This document shows positions 55,971 to 64,000 of a stretch of DNA of 64,000 bases, in pieces; position 1 is the first letter of the stretch; each line of letters opens with the position of its first letter. Both the position numbers and the translations under genes were made by a program. The DNA comes from Corallococcus sp. EGB (GTDB lineage: Bacteria > Myxococcota > Myxococcia > Myxococcales > Myxococcaceae), in the NCBI RefSeq assembly GCF_019968905.1, contig NZ_CP079946.1, positions 6,359,356 through 6,423,355 on the forward strand, in the 5' to 3' direction. A model generated the notes under the pieces. That model made no database searches and was not told where the DNA came from. It saw only the letters and a program-made list of their open reading frames with translations.

Positions 55971-56726
55971 ATGCCCCGCTCCACCGCCCGCGCGCGTCCG
56001 GCGACGTCCCGCTCCGAGCCGCCCTCCCCCAAGGCGCCGCCCCCGGCCGAGTCCGAATCGAAGCCCGCTCGCAACACCCTCAAGCTCAAGGTGAAGGTGC
56101 CGCGCGCCAAGCGCTTCGTGGCGCTCGCGGGCAACATCGGCGCGGGCAAGACGACGGCCGCGAAGCTCATCAGCCAGGGCTTCGGCTTCGAGCTCTTCGA
56201 CGAGCCCGTCATCGACAACCGCTTCCTGCGTGACTACTACGGCGACATGACGCGGTGGTCGTTCACGCTGCAGCTGGAGTTCCTCATCCGGCGCGTGGAG
56301 CACCACGAGCTCATCCACTCCGTCAGGAAGAGCTGCGTGCAGGACCGCACGCTCTACGAGGACCCGGAAATCTTCGCCAAGTACCTGCACGGCCTGGGGC
56401 ACATGACGAACGCGGAGCTGGACCTGTACTACGAGTACTTCCAGCGGCTGTCGCGCCACATCGTGCGGCCGGACAAGGTCATCTGCTTCGACGTGCCCTC
56501 CGAGGACGTGCTGCTCCAGCGCATCCGCACCCGCGGCCGCGCCGAGGAGAAGGGCATTGGCAAGCAGTTCCTCAAGGGCCTCAACGGCTACTACGCGGGC
56601 TTTCCCCAGGTGCTCCAGGAGAAGTACGGCGTGGAGTGCCTGGTGGTGGACGTCACGACGCAGGACATCCGCCGGGGCCCGGGGCGCGACGAGTTCATGG
56701 ACCGCGTCTCCGCATTCCTCGCCTGA
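55971..56726 (+). CDS. Deoxynucleoside kinase family protein
   Basis: 251 aa. After a ~44-residue Pro/Ala/Arg-rich N-terminal extension comes a P-loop FVALAGNIGAGKTTAAKLIS. It continues with ELFDEPVIDNRFLRDYYGD (the substrate-site Glu), QDRTLYEDPEIFAKYLHGLG (the DRS-like motif read as DRTLYED) and an Arg-rich lid LLQRIRTRGRAEEKGI. This is the dCK/dGK family, which phosphorylates deoxynucleosides for salvage. The basic, low-complexity N-terminus is extra compared with typical members. An internal start near residue 38 would remove it, but no clear ribosome site supports that. Confidence 0.88.
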   Translation: MPRSTARARPATSRSEPPSPKAPPPAESESKPARNTLKLKVKVPRAKRFVALAGNIGAGKTTAAKLISQGFGFELFDEPVIDNRFLRDYYGDMTRWSFTLQLEFLIRRVEHHELIHSVRKSCVQDRTLYEDPEIFAKYLHGLGHMTNAELDLYYEYFQRLSRHIVRPDKVICFDVPSEDVLLQRIRTRGRAEEKGIGKQFLKGLNGYYAGFPQVLQEKYGVECLVVDVTTQDIRRGPGRDEFMDRVSAFLA

Positions 56727-56760
56727 CACGGCCGCGTTTCGTGCGACGCTCGGCCGCGCC

Positions 56761-57279
56761 ATGCACGACCTCAGCCCGAAGAGCCCGCGCGAATCCGAAG
56801 TGGTGATGACGCAGCTCATCCTCCCTCCGGACGCCAACAACCTGAACGCCGCGTTCGGCGGGAAGGTGATGCAGTGGATCGACATCTGCGGCGCCGTGGC
56901 CGCCCAGCGCCACTGCCGTCAGGTCGTGGTGACGGCGTCCATGGACGACCTGCACTTCCACGCCCCCATCCGCGTGGGCTGGATTGCCCTGCTCCACGCG
57001 CGCGTGCTCGCGGCGTTCCGCACGTCGTTGGAGGTGGGCGTCACCGTGCACGCGGAGAACCCGCTCACCGGTGAGCGGCACCTCACCACCAGCGCGCTGC
57101 TCACCTTCGTGGCGCAGGGCCAGGACGGCAAGGGCGTGCCCGTGCCACCGCTGCTCCTGGAGTCGGACGCCGAGCGCCAGGCCTTCCAGGAGGCCGAGGC
57201 CCGCCGCGCCCAGCGCCGCAACCGCGGTCAGGGCGAGCAGAACTGGATGAAGGTGATGAAGCCCGTGGCCGGCGCCTGA
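56761..57279 (+). CDS. Acyl-CoA thioesterase (hotdog fold)
   Basis: 172 aa from the ATG at 56761. The sequence SEVVMTQLILPPDANNLNAA then FGGKVMQWIDICGAVAAQRH matches the YciA/BACH-type single-domain hotdog thioesterases, with the catalytic Asp in the N-x-x-G-x-x-F-G-G-x-(V/L)-M-x-W-(I/M)-D segment. FHAPIRVGWIALLHARV corresponds to the second conserved strand block. The C-terminus is a basic tail. It hydrolyses acyl-CoA to free acid and CoA in the cytoplasm. A probable bidirectional terminator follows. Confidence 0.9.
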   Translation: MHDLSPKSPRESEVVMTQLILPPDANNLNAAFGGKVMQWIDICGAVAAQRHCRQVVVTASMDDLHFHAPIRVGWIALLHARVLAAFRTSLEVGVTVHAENPLTGERHLTTSALLTFVAQGQDGKGVPVPPLLLESDAERQAFQEAEARRAQRRNRGQGEQNWMKVMKPVAGA

Positions 57280-57294
57280 GGGCTGGACGCACGA

Positions 57295-57335
57295 AGGGCC
57301 GGGGGCACGCCTGTCCGGCGTCCCATCCCGGCCCT
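57295..57335. terminator. Probable bidirectional terminator between convergent genes
   Basis: AGGGCCGGG (57295-57303) and CCCGGCCCT (57327-57335) are perfect 9-bp arms around a 23-nt loop that itself contains a small GC stem. CCTTCC follows on the plus strand and TTCG on the minus. It lies between the thioesterase stop and the A-type carrier stop. Confidence 0.6.
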
Positions 57336-57364
57336 CCTTCCACCCTGAAGCGTCGGGCGACGGC

Positions 57365-57748
57365 TCAGGTGGTGAACGACGTACCGCAGCCGCAGGACGA
57401 CTTGGCGTTCGGGTTCTCGAACTTGAAGCCCGCGCCGGTGATGCTGGTGACGTAGTCGATGTGCGTGCCCGTGAGGTACTGGGCGCTCAGCGCGTCCGTG
57501 GCGATCTGGATGCCATCCTGCTCCCACGTCTGGTCGCCCGCCTTCGTCTCCTTGACGAGGTTCAGGTCGTAGCCCAGGCCGCTGCAGCCGGAGGGCACCA
57601 CGCGGATGGAGAAGAAGTACCCCTGGAAGCCCTGGGCCTGGATGACCGTCTTCACCTGGGCGACGGCGGCGGCCGTCAGGACGACCGGCGCGGAGGTGGC
57701 GGGCTGGGAGGCCGGCGTGGAGCCGGCGACGGCGGTAGAAGTATCCAT
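57365..57748 (-). CDS. A-type iron-sulfur carrier (IscA/ErpA/HesB family)
   Basis: 127 aa from the ATG at 57748 with AGGAG upstream. After ~20 low-complexity residues comes the family core VVLTAAAVAQVKTVIQAQG. The three cluster-ligand cysteines are in RVVPSGCSGLGYDL and near the end in SSCGCGTSF (Cys-x-Cys). These proteins carry Fe-S clusters to apo-enzymes. In this window possible clients include NadA and the AddB Fe-S domain, though that is only inference. No isc or suf operon is adjacent. Confidence 0.92.
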   Translation of the reverse strand: MDTSTAVAGSTPASQPATSAPVVLTAAAVAQVKTVIQAQGFQGYFFSIRVVPSGCSGLGYDLNLVKETKAGDQTWEQDGIQIATDALSAQYLTGTHIDYVTSITGAGFKFENPNAKSSCGCGTSFTT

Positions 57749-57849
57749 GTGCTTCAATCTCCTCGTAGACGGCGCCTCATAACGCCCTGGCGCCCGAAAA
57801 GCCAAGGGACCTGACGGGCCCCTTCCCGGCTCAACAGAAGATAACCCCC

Positions 57850-58182
57850 ATGCCCATCCCTGAAATCACCCCCGCCGAGCTGGCCCGGCGCCTGGCAGGT
57901 CCCCCCGAAGCGCGCCCCGTGCTGGTGGACGTGAGATTCCCGCACGAGCACGAATGGGTGGCCCTGCCGGACTCCGTGCTGATGCCCCTGCCGGAGCTGG
58001 AGGACTTCCACGCGCAGCTGGACGCCCTCCGGGGCCGCCCCGTGGTCGTCTACTGCCACCACGGGGTGCGCAGCCTGGACGGCGCCGCGTACCTCATCGA
58101 CCGGGGCCTGGACGCCGTGTCGCTCCACGGCGGCATCGACCTGTACTCGCGCACCGTGGACCCGTCCCTGCCGCGCTACTAG
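57850..58182 (+). CDS. Rhodanese-domain protein
   Basis: 110 aa, a single rhodanese domain. It begins PEITPAELARRLAG, has LVDVRFPHEHEWVALP (the CH2-like motif) and the active-site loop VVVYCHHGVRSLDGAAYL with the catalytic Cys. It transfers sulfane sulfur in the cytoplasm. It is divergent from the A-type Fe-S carrier (about 100 bp apart), a plausible functional link through sulfur. Its stop codon overlaps the opposing kinase stop (CTAG). Confidence 0.92.
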   Translation: MPIPEITPAELARRLAGPPEARPVLVDVRFPHEHEWVALPDSVLMPLPELEDFHAQLDALRGRPVVVYCHHGVRSLDGAAYLIDRGLDAVSLHGGIDLYSRTVDPSLPRY

Positions 58183-60407
58183 AGCGCGGAGGCCAGGTCC
58201 AGGGGCAGGTCCGTCGTCTCGTCCGGCTTGATGGTGGCCTCGAAGGCCACGGGCTCCTTGAGCTGCTTGCCGCGCAGCTCCAGGCGCTGCTTGCCCTCCA
58301 TCAGCTTGAGCGTCGTGCCGGCGCTGCCCATCATCTGGTTGTTCCGGTACACCGTCAGGCCCGACGCCATGGCCTTGGGGGTGATCTTCAGCTTGAGGGT
58401 GCCTTCCTTGAAGCTGCGCTCGAAGGTCTTCAGCTCGCCGGGCTGGCCGAACGCGAGTTCCTCCGAGTCCTCCAGGTAGATGCCCTGGGCGTCGTTCTCC
58501 AGGATGAGCGTGTCCTGCAGGTGGGCGCCCTGCACGCGCGTGAGCGGCGCGGTGCCCAGGAACGTCACCGGCTCCGGGCTGTTGCAGCGCTCCGTGTGCC
58601 GCACGGACACCTTCACCGGCTGGTTGGTGTTCACCGTGAGCCACACGCCCTGCGCGTCCGCGGCCTTGGACGTGAGCGCCAGCATGATGGGCTCGCGGAA
58701 GAGCACGACCAGCGCGAGCAGGCCCACCACCAGACCCACGGAGATGAGCGTACGCACGCTGCCGCCCCGGGGCTTCGTGGGCTCCGGCAGCGCGGGGGCG
58801 TTGGAGCGCGACGGGCGGCGCTCGCCGGAGTCCTCGTCCTCGTCCACCGGCGGGGCCACCGGGCGCGGGCGCGGGGCGTCCACGCGGCTGGAGGTGCGGC
58901 GGCGCGGTGCCTCCACGGCGGACTGGCTGGTGCTGGTGCGGCGGCGCGGCGGGGGCGCGGGGACCGGCTCCGTCTCCAGATCGTCCTCGGGAGGCGGCAG
59001 GCGCGTGCGCTCGTCGTCCTCCAGGTCCATGCGCTGCACGCCCGAGCGCGAGCGCATGGGCGGCTCCGACACCGGCGCGCCGCGCGACATCGTGCGCCGG
59101 GGCGGCGGGACGTCGTCCACCGCCTGGCTGCGCAGGTCCGAGCGCGAGTTGGTGCGGGCAATCTGCGTCGCGTTCGGGTTGCTGGTGGACGTGCCGCGGC
59201 GGACCGCCGGCTCCGACGCGCTGGAGCGCCGGCGGGGCTGCGGCTCCACGCCGGTGAGCGACGGCGCGTCGTACTCGTTCGGATCCTCCGCCAGCGCGGG
59301 CGACATGCCCGTCGCGCGGCGGGGCGCGGAGCCCGTGCGGGTGGCGTTGCCGCGAGAGCGCTCGCGCGACTGCGACGGCGACTCGCCCGGCGGGGCCTCC
59401 CAGCTCATGTCCGGGGGCGGCCGGGGCGGCGAGGTGTTGGAGTCCTCGCCCACGGGCACGAACTGGCCCTGCTTGCGCTCCTCGTCCAGACGCTCCGCGA
59501 AGAGCGTCTTCATCAGCTCGGAAATCTGACCGGAGGTGACCAGCCAGCGCTCGTTGACGAGCAGCTCCTCCAGGGCGGTCTGGAACTCGCGCGCGTTGTC
59601 GTAGCGGTCGTCCGCGTTCTTGGCGAGCGCGCGCATCACCACGTGGTCCATGTCCCGGGGCACGTCGGCCACCTCGGACGGGGACGGGATGGCGCACTCC
59701 ATGGCCGCCTGCAGCGTGGCCAGCTCCGATTCCTTCTTGAGCGGCCGGTGCCCGGTGAGCATCTCGTACAGCACCAGGCCGATGGCGAAGATGTCCGCGC
59801 GCCGGTCCAGGTGCTTGCCCGCGGCCTGCTCGGGCGCCATGTACGCGAACTTGCCCTTGATGGCGCCGGACTTCGTCATCGACGCCTGGTCCGCCGCCTT
59901 CGCGATGCCGAAGTCCACCAGCTTCACCGAACCATCGAAGCTGATCAGGATGTTCTGCGGGCTGATGTCGCGGTGGACCACGTTGAGCGGCTGGCCGCGA
60001 TCATCCGTGCGGCTGTGCGCGTAGTAGAGGCCCTCGCACGCGGAGGCGACGATGCGGATGGCCAGCGGACGGGCGATCCACTGGTTCATCCCGCTGGCCT
60101 TGCGCATGACCCGGCCCAGGTCCTCGCCGTGGATGAACTCCATGGCGATGTAGTAGGTGCCGTTGGCCTCGCCGAATTCGTAGACCTGCGCGATGTTCGG
60201 GTGGTTGAAGCGCGCGGCGATCAGCGCCTCGTTCTTGAACATCTCCACGAACTCGCGGTCCTCCGCGAGGTGCGGGAGGATGCGCTTGACGACAAGCTCC
60301 TTCTGGAAGCCCTCGATTCCGGACTGACGAGCCAGCCAGACTTCGGCCATGCCGCCCGTGGCGAGCTTCTTGAGGAGCTGGTATTTCCCGAAGGCTTGAG
60401 GGTTCAT
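58179..60407 (-). CDS. Transmembrane Ser/Thr protein kinase, second
   Basis: 742 aa. The kinase domain is about 7-280: LATGGMAEVWLARQ, catalytic Lys in LVVKRILPHL, HRDISPQNILI (~147), DFGIAKAADQ, YMAPEQAAG and DIFAIGLVLYEMLTG. A Pro/Ser/Arg-rich linker (~330-550) follows. One membrane helix (~557-577, LISVGLVVGLLALVVLF) leads to an outer domain of ~150 residues with PEGA-like beta repeats (GVWLTVNTNQPVKVSVRHTE and LKLKITPKAMASGLTVYRN). Same plan as the kinase at 50887 but only moderately similar. It is divergent from the membrane-protein gene at 60480. Confidence 0.92.
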   Translation of the reverse strand: MNPQAFGKYQLLKKLATGGMAEVWLARQSGIEGFQKELVVKRILPHLAEDREFVEMFKNEALIAARFNHPNIAQVYEFGEANGTYYIAMEFIHGEDLGRVMRKASGMNQWIARPLAIRIVASACEGLYYAHSRTDDRGQPLNVVHRDISPQNILISFDGSVKLVDFGIAKAADQASMTKSGAIKGKFAYMAPEQAAGKHLDRRADIFAIGLVLYEMLTGHRPLKKESELATLQAAMECAIPSPSEVADVPRDMDHVVMRALAKNADDRYDNAREFQTALEELLVNERWLVTSGQISELMKTLFAERLDEERKQGQFVPVGEDSNTSPPRPPPDMSWEAPPGESPSQSRERSRGNATRTGSAPRRATGMSPALAEDPNEYDAPSLTGVEPQPRRRSSASEPAVRRGTSTSNPNATQIARTNSRSDLRSQAVDDVPPPRRTMSRGAPVSEPPMRSRSGVQRMDLEDDERTRLPPPEDDLETEPVPAPPPRRRTSTSQSAVEAPRRRTSSRVDAPRPRPVAPPVDEDEDSGERRPSRSNAPALPEPTKPRGGSVRTLISVGLVVGLLALVVLFREPIMLALTSKAADAQGVWLTVNTNQPVKVSVRHTERCNSPEPVTFLGTAPLTRVQGAHLQDTLILENDAQGIYLEDSEELAFGQPGELKTFERSFKEGTLKLKITPKAMASGLTVYRNNQMMGSAGTTLKLMEGKQRLELRGKQLKEPVAFEATIKPDETTDLPLDLASAL

Positions 60408-60479
60408 CCCGGGGACTCCCCGGGGGGAGCGGGCTCAGTGGAAGGTGACAGGGCAGCGCATCTTAGGGGACAGCGGCCC

Positions 60480-61193
60480 ATGAGGCAAAGCCGGAGGAGC
60501 ACCTCCCTGGTGGGATGGGTCGTCGTGACCTGCCTGCTGGCCCTCCATGCCGCCGCGGCCCCCGCGCCGGATCAGATCAAGGTGGAGCGCAAGGGGGATC
60601 TGCTCTCCCTGTCCTGGCGGGACGCGGAGGACCAGCTCCAAGGCGTCCTCACCCCGGCCGTCCCCCGCCCCGGCGAGCCGCTGCGGCTGACGCTGTCGGT
60701 GGGAAACCTCCAGGGCCCGCCGTTCAAGGGCGCCGTCACGGTCGCGTTCTCCCGCGAGGGCGTGCCCGGCCAGGTGACGCGCACGCTGACGCGCGACGCC
60801 GTGGGGTGGAGCACCGAGTTCGTCCCGGACGAGGCCGGCACCTGGGACGTGGACGTGCGCTTCCTCACCACCCGCCCCAAGACGGCGCACGCGCAGTTCA
60901 CCGTGAGCAGCCCCCCGGTCCCACCGTGGGTCTGGCGCATCCTCCTGGCCATCGCCGGAGGGCTCCTGCTGGTGCGGGTGCTGTATGCCGTCACGCGGCG
61001 CGGGGTGACGCCGGAGCACCCCATTCCTCCCCTGCCCCAGGCCCCGCCTCCGGAAGCCGCGCCCGTGGAGCCCGTCGCCGGGCCTCCGCCACCGGGGGCA
61101 GGCGCGACTTCCGCGACAGCTCCGTCACAGCCCGACTCCGAGGCGCATCCAGCGCCCGCCGCCCCGCCGGCGGAGCCGTCCGCTGATCGGTAA
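60480..61193 (+). CDS. Exported single-pass membrane protein of unknown function
   Basis: 237 aa from the ATG at 60480. A signal peptide (SLVGWVVVTCLLALHAAAA) precedes a beta-rich domain of ~110 residues (KVERKGDLLSLSWRDAEDQL...) that looks like an Ig-like or YtkA-like fold. A membrane helix (VWRILLAIAGGLLLVRVLYAV, ~150-170) and a Pro/Ala-rich cytoplasmic tail follow. No enzyme motif. It is divergent from the second kinase over 72 bp. A role as an envelope partner of that kinase is only a guess. Confidence 0.75.
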   Translation: MRQSRRSTSLVGWVVVTCLLALHAAAAPAPDQIKVERKGDLLSLSWRDAEDQLQGVLTPAVPRPGEPLRLTLSVGNLQGPPFKGAVTVAFSREGVPGQVTRTLTRDAVGWSTEFVPDEAGTWDVDVRFLTTRPKTAHAQFTVSSPPVPPWVWRILLAIAGGLLLVRVLYAVTRRGVTPEHPIPPLPQAPPPEAAPVEPVAGPPPPGAGATSATAPSQPDSEAHPAPAAPPAEPSADR

Positions 61194-61417
61194 CACCGCC
61201 CTTCTTACAGCCAGGCGTTACAGCCTTGTCCGGGCCCGGGAGGGAAAAATCCTTCCCACGTTGGGTCGGGTCACAGCCACGTCACGGGGCATCCACCCCT
61301 CGCGCCGCTTCCGGCTGTCCGCCAGTGCACGTCCCGGCCGCGGGCACCGGGGTTGCACGGGGGAGCGGGCAGCAGGTCGGTGGGCGTGGGCATTTCCGGG
61401 GCGGGGAGACATCGGGC

Positions 61418-62674
61418 ATGGGCGGGAAGGGGCTGGAGGAGAAGGGGTGGCGGCGTGGACTGCTCGTCGCGGTCCTCCTCGGCCTGCCGGCGGTCGCGGT
61501 CGCGGCGCCGGAACCGGACGAAGACGCGGTGACGGACGGCGCGGACCAGCCGCTCCAGGTGTCCGGAGACGACGACGCGAAGCCGCTGGACGGCGCGGTG
61601 GCGCAGGCGATGCCAGCGGGCGCTCAGGGGCCGGTCGTCGGTACGGCGGACGCGGTGACGGAGCCGGGCGCGCCGGTGCCAGACGCGGCGGTGCCGGGCA
61701 AGAAGAAGAAAAAGAAGACCGCCGGCCCCGAGGACACGCTGGGCGAGGCGCCGGCGGAAGCGGACAAGGTGGACGACCAGGGGGCGCCCCGGCAGCGGAT
61801 CCGCGTGTTCGGCCGGGTGTTCGCGCGCGCCGCCGCAGACGAGCGCCAGAAGTACGAGCGCGACCTGGGCATCGCGTCCGCGCGCGTGGGTGTGGCCGCG
61901 TCGCTGTCCAACCTGGACGCGGAGGTGAGCGCGGATCTCGCGTCCAAGACGATCCTCAAGGACGCGTTCGTGCGGCTATCGGACGACGACAAGCGCCTGC
62001 GGCTGTACGCGGGCCGCTTCAAGTCGCCCTTCCTCCAGCGCTCGCAGGAGTCGGCGTGGCAATTGCCCCTCCAGGCGCGCGGGCTGGTGGAGGACTACCT
62101 CACGTCGACGAACGACCTGGGCGGCCGGCGACTGGGCGTCATGGGAGAGATGCGCCTCAAGCAGGCGTGGGGCCTGAAGCTGTCCGCGGGCCTCTTCCAG
62201 GGCGGTGAGGACGCCATGGGGAAGCGGCTGAGCGAGGACGGCTCCGCGAGGCTGAGCATCCGCCCCTTCAAGTTCCTCACGCTGGGCACGAGCACGTACC
62301 TGACGCAGGTGCTGGACGGGACGAAGCAGTACGCGACGGCGGCGGACGCGGAAGTGACGCTGTGGGGGCTGTCGGTGGTGGGCGAGGCGGCGGCGGGCCG
62401 GCTGGCGTTGGGGCCGTTCCGGTCGCAGTCGGTGCTCGCCTATTGGACGGTGCCGGTGGGACGCCGGGGGTGGGCGGTGCAGCCGGTGGTGGGGGCGGAG
62501 GCGCTGCAGTTGCAGGGCGGCATCCAGGCCCAGGGACACTCGATGACGGGGGGCTTCAACGTGTTGTTGGCGGATTCCTTCAAGGCGCAGGTCCAGGCGG
62601 AGCGGGCGCTCCGGCCGGGGGATGTGGCGCCCGCGCTCGAGCTGTCCGTGCAGCTCGCCACCCGCTTCCGATGA
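61418..62674 (+). CDS. Outer-membrane porin-like protein
   Basis: 418 aa from the ATG at 61418 (GGGGAGAC upstream); the frame is open from 61226 but the earlier part has no protein-like features. A signal peptide (LLVAVLLGLPAVAVAA) is followed by an acidic low-complexity linker with a Lys6 run (GKKKKKKTAGP, ~100). From about 130 a beta-barrel-like region begins (RIRVFGRVFARAAADERQKY) and includes LRLYAGRFKSPFLQRSQESA, typical of phosphate-selective porin O/P family members. The C-terminus ...LSVQLATRFR lacks a terminal Phe. It overlaps the VTC gene by 4 bp (ATGA). Confidence 0.75.
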   Translation: MGGKGLEEKGWRRGLLVAVLLGLPAVAVAAPEPDEDAVTDGADQPLQVSGDDDAKPLDGAVAQAMPAGAQGPVVGTADAVTEPGAPVPDAAVPGKKKKKKTAGPEDTLGEAPAEADKVDDQGAPRQRIRVFGRVFARAAADERQKYERDLGIASARVGVAASLSNLDAEVSADLASKTILKDAFVRLSDDDKRLRLYAGRFKSPFLQRSQESAWQLPLQARGLVEDYLTSTNDLGGRRLGVMGEMRLKQAWGLKLSAGLFQGGEDAMGKRLSEDGSARLSIRPFKFLTLGTSTYLTQVLDGTKQYATAADAEVTLWGLSVVGEAAAGRLALGPFRSQSVLAYWTVPVGRRGWAVQPVVGAEALQLQGGIQAQGHSMTGGFNVLLADSFKAQVQAERALRPGDVAPALELSVQLATRFR

Positions 62675-63408
62675 GGAGACTCCAGGACATGATCTCGTTC
62701 GCGGAAGGCGAAGTGACGAAGTTGCGGCGTGAGTTCAAGCGCGTGCTGGAGGCCTCCGACGCGAAGGCGGTGTGCACGCGGCTGTCGCAGGAGCTGGGGG
62801 GCTATCGGCCGCCGCCCACGCGCATCGTGTCGGTGTACTTCGACAAGCCGGGCTGTCCGCTGGCGCGGCGCGCGCTGCTCACGCCGGACGACTGCCTCAA
62901 GGTGAGGACGAAGGAGTACTCGCCGGACGTGGGCGCCGCGGGCCGCGAGCGCGTTGTGCTGGAGGTGAAGCGCGAGCACCGGGGGCTCACGCAGAAGCGG
63001 CGCGTGTGGGTGCCGCGCGCGGAGCTGGGCCGGGCCCTGACGGGCGGCGTGAGCCTGTTGCCCCTCATCGCGGGGGGCAGCCTGACGCCGGTGCTGGCGG
63101 TGACGTACCGGCGGCACGTGTACCAGGTGTCGATGGAGTGGCGCGTGACGGTGGACCGGGACATCGGCTTCCACGCGGTGTCGCCGGAGCTGGCCCTTTC
63201 GCCCACGGCGCTGTCGGTGGAGCGGCTGGGGCTGCCCGCGTGGGAGGACTCGCGGGTGGTGGTGGAGGTGAAGCACCTCGGGGCGTCGTTGCCCGGGTGG
63301 CTGGCGGCCCTCAATCCGGGGGGCGCGCAGACATACAGCAAGTTCGCGGAGGGCATGGCGCGGGTACATGCCTTCACAACAGATGGCGTTGGGGTCGTAG
63401 GGGGTTAG
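62671..63408 (+). CDS. VTC-domain protein (polyphosphate polymerase-like)
   Basis: 245 aa from the ATG at 62671, which overlaps the porin stop; the ATG at 62689 is an alternative. The sequence follows the VTC triphosphate-tunnel fold: LRREFKRVLEASDAKAV opens the tunnel, IVSVYFDKPGCPLARRAL, CLKVRTKEYSP, VVLEVKREHRGLTQKRRVWV, LTPVLAVTYRRHVY, WRVTVDRDIGF and VVVEVKHL. Alternating Lys/Arg and Glu in these strands are the tunnel residues. The yeast homologue makes polyphosphate from ATP. The bacterial substrates are not settled. It is 6 bp upstream of the dTMP kinase-like gene. Confidence 0.85.
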   Translation: MRRLQDMISFAEGEVTKLRREFKRVLEASDAKAVCTRLSQELGGYRPPPTRIVSVYFDKPGCPLARRALLTPDDCLKVRTKEYSPDVGAAGRERVVLEVKREHRGLTQKRRVWVPRAELGRALTGGVSLLPLIAGGSLTPVLAVTYRRHVYQVSMEWRVTVDRDIGFHAVSPELALSPTALSVERLGLPAWEDSRVVVEVKHLGASLPGWLAALNPGGAQTYSKFAEGMARVHAFTTDGVGVVGG

Positions 63409-63414
63409 GGCACC

Positions 63415-64000
63415 GTGTTCATCGATTTCGAAGGCATTGACGGCAGCGGCAAGACGACGCTGTCCAACCTGCTCGCGTCCCGGCTGAAGCGGCTGGGCTA
63501 CAAGGTCGCGCACGCACGCGAGGGGGGCGAGCTGCAGTCGCCCACCGCGCGGCGCATCCGCGAGCTGACGCGCGACGCGAAGCTGTTGGAGATGAGTCCA
63601 CGCGCTGAGTTCTTCCTGAACCTGGCCCGCGACGCGCAGCAGTTGGAGGAGGTCATCGCGCCCGCGCTGAAGCGGGGCGAGGTGTGCATCACCGACCGGT
63701 ATCTGTACTCGCAGCTCGCGCTGACGGGCGGTGGGCGGGGCCTGAAGGAGGCGCAGCTGTTGCCCGCGTGCGAGCTGGCGTCGCAGGGGCTGTGGCCGGA
63801 CCTGGTCATCCTGGTGGACGTGGACCCGGATCTCGCGCGGCTGCGCAAGCGGCTGGGCAAGGTGCAGAGCGGCAAGGTGAACGACGCGGACAGCCGCAAG
63901 GGCCTCGTCGGCGCGGGGCTGGCGGTGCGCGTGCGTGAGGCGTTCCTGGCGCAGGCCCGGAAGGATCCGGCGCGGTGGATCATCCTGGAGAACAATGATC
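63415..64000 (+). CDS. dTMP kinase-like P-loop kinase (C-terminus outside the window)
   Basis: At least 195 aa from a GTG at 63415. P-loop FIDFEGIDGSGKTTLSNLL (~1-20) and CITDRYLYSQLAL (the DR(Y/H) motif, ~83) match thymidylate kinase. Differences: the motif after the first strand reads AREGGELQSP where dTMP kinases have EPGGT, and the lid region LRKRLGKVQSGKVNDADSRKG is not the usual Arg-rich one. It may therefore be a paralogue with another substrate. It directly follows the VTC gene (6-bp gap), probably as one operon with the porin gene. The end is cut at 64000. Confidence 0.75.
   Translation, partial: MFIDFEGIDGSGKTTLSNLLASRLKRLGYKVAHAREGGELQSPTARRIRELTRDAKLLEMSPRAEFFLNLARDAQQLEEVIAPALKRGEVCITDRYLYSQLALTGGGRGLKEAQLLPACELASQGLWPDLVILVDVDPDLARLRKRLGKVQSGKVNDADSRKGLVGAGLAVRVREAFLAQARKDPARWIILENND

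Overview
The window is about 70% GC and almost fully coding. It looks like chromosome from a fruiting myxobacterium of the family Myxococcaceae (Myxococcus/Corallococcus type). The signs are a CdnL RNA-polymerase factor of the length known from Myxococcus, two large Ser/Thr kinases with HRD(V/I)SPQN catalytic loops and long low-complexity linkers, several orphan or hybrid histidine kinases, FHA proteins, many 'DAG/TDAG' and ASH-repeat lipoproteins, and frequent GTG/TTG starts. I see no rRNA, tRNA, CRISPR array, transposase or phage gene.

Layout. 1-2.2 kb: a partial M28 peptidase and cysS (minus). 2.3-4.1 kb: an FHA/TPR-like membrane protein. 4.1-4.95 kb: repeat array 1, a degenerate ~69-bp tandem array built around a 21-bp palindrome. 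5.1-8.5 kb: cdnL, comEC and a small coupled gene. 8.5-11.9 kb: CBM9-like lipoprotein, outer-membrane barrel, FHA protein and a small PH-like membrane protein. 12-21.2 kb (minus): a probable addB-addA-purA-TPR transcription unit. 21.4-21.95 kb: repeat array 2, a 60-bp tandem array carrying the same 21-bp core. 22-28.5 kb: PAP2 phosphatase, receiver-histidine kinase, a phosphoesterase that strongly resembles the eukaryotic RNA-lariat debranching enzyme DBR1, and an ASH/VWA lipoprotein. 28.9-38.1 kb: uvrA, two POT peptide transporters and, between them, a FIST sensor protein plus a PAS/GAF histidine kinase. 38.3-44.5 kb (minus): a tightly overlapping three-gene signalling operon (PilZ/receiver-like protein, SAM methyltransferase, V4R-like hybrid kinase with two kinase modules). 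44.8-50.7 kb: nadA, zinc-ribbon protein, secreted Cys-rich protein, GT-C-like membrane protein, an unknown protein and a SprT-like peptidase. 50.9-60.4 kb: two Ser/Thr kinases with a repeat-containing lipoprotein, GDPD, deoxynucleoside kinase, thioesterase, A-type Fe-S carrier and rhodanese between them. 60.5-64 kb: a membrane protein, then a porin-VTC-dTMP kinase-like gene set that runs off the end.

The genes are a mix of housekeeping functions (cysS, purA, uvrA, nadA, addAB, comEC, cdnL) and lineage-specific signalling and envelope genes. The points most worth following up are the two palindromic repeat arrays that share a core but not spacers, the DBR1-like enzyme (myxobacteria make 2',5'-branched msDNA), the PilZ/methyltransferase/double-kinase operon, and the odd nuclease and Fe-S cysteine distribution in AddA/AddB.

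All functional calls come from reading motifs by eye. No database search was run, and start codons are judged from ribosome-binding-site spacing and conserved N-termini.
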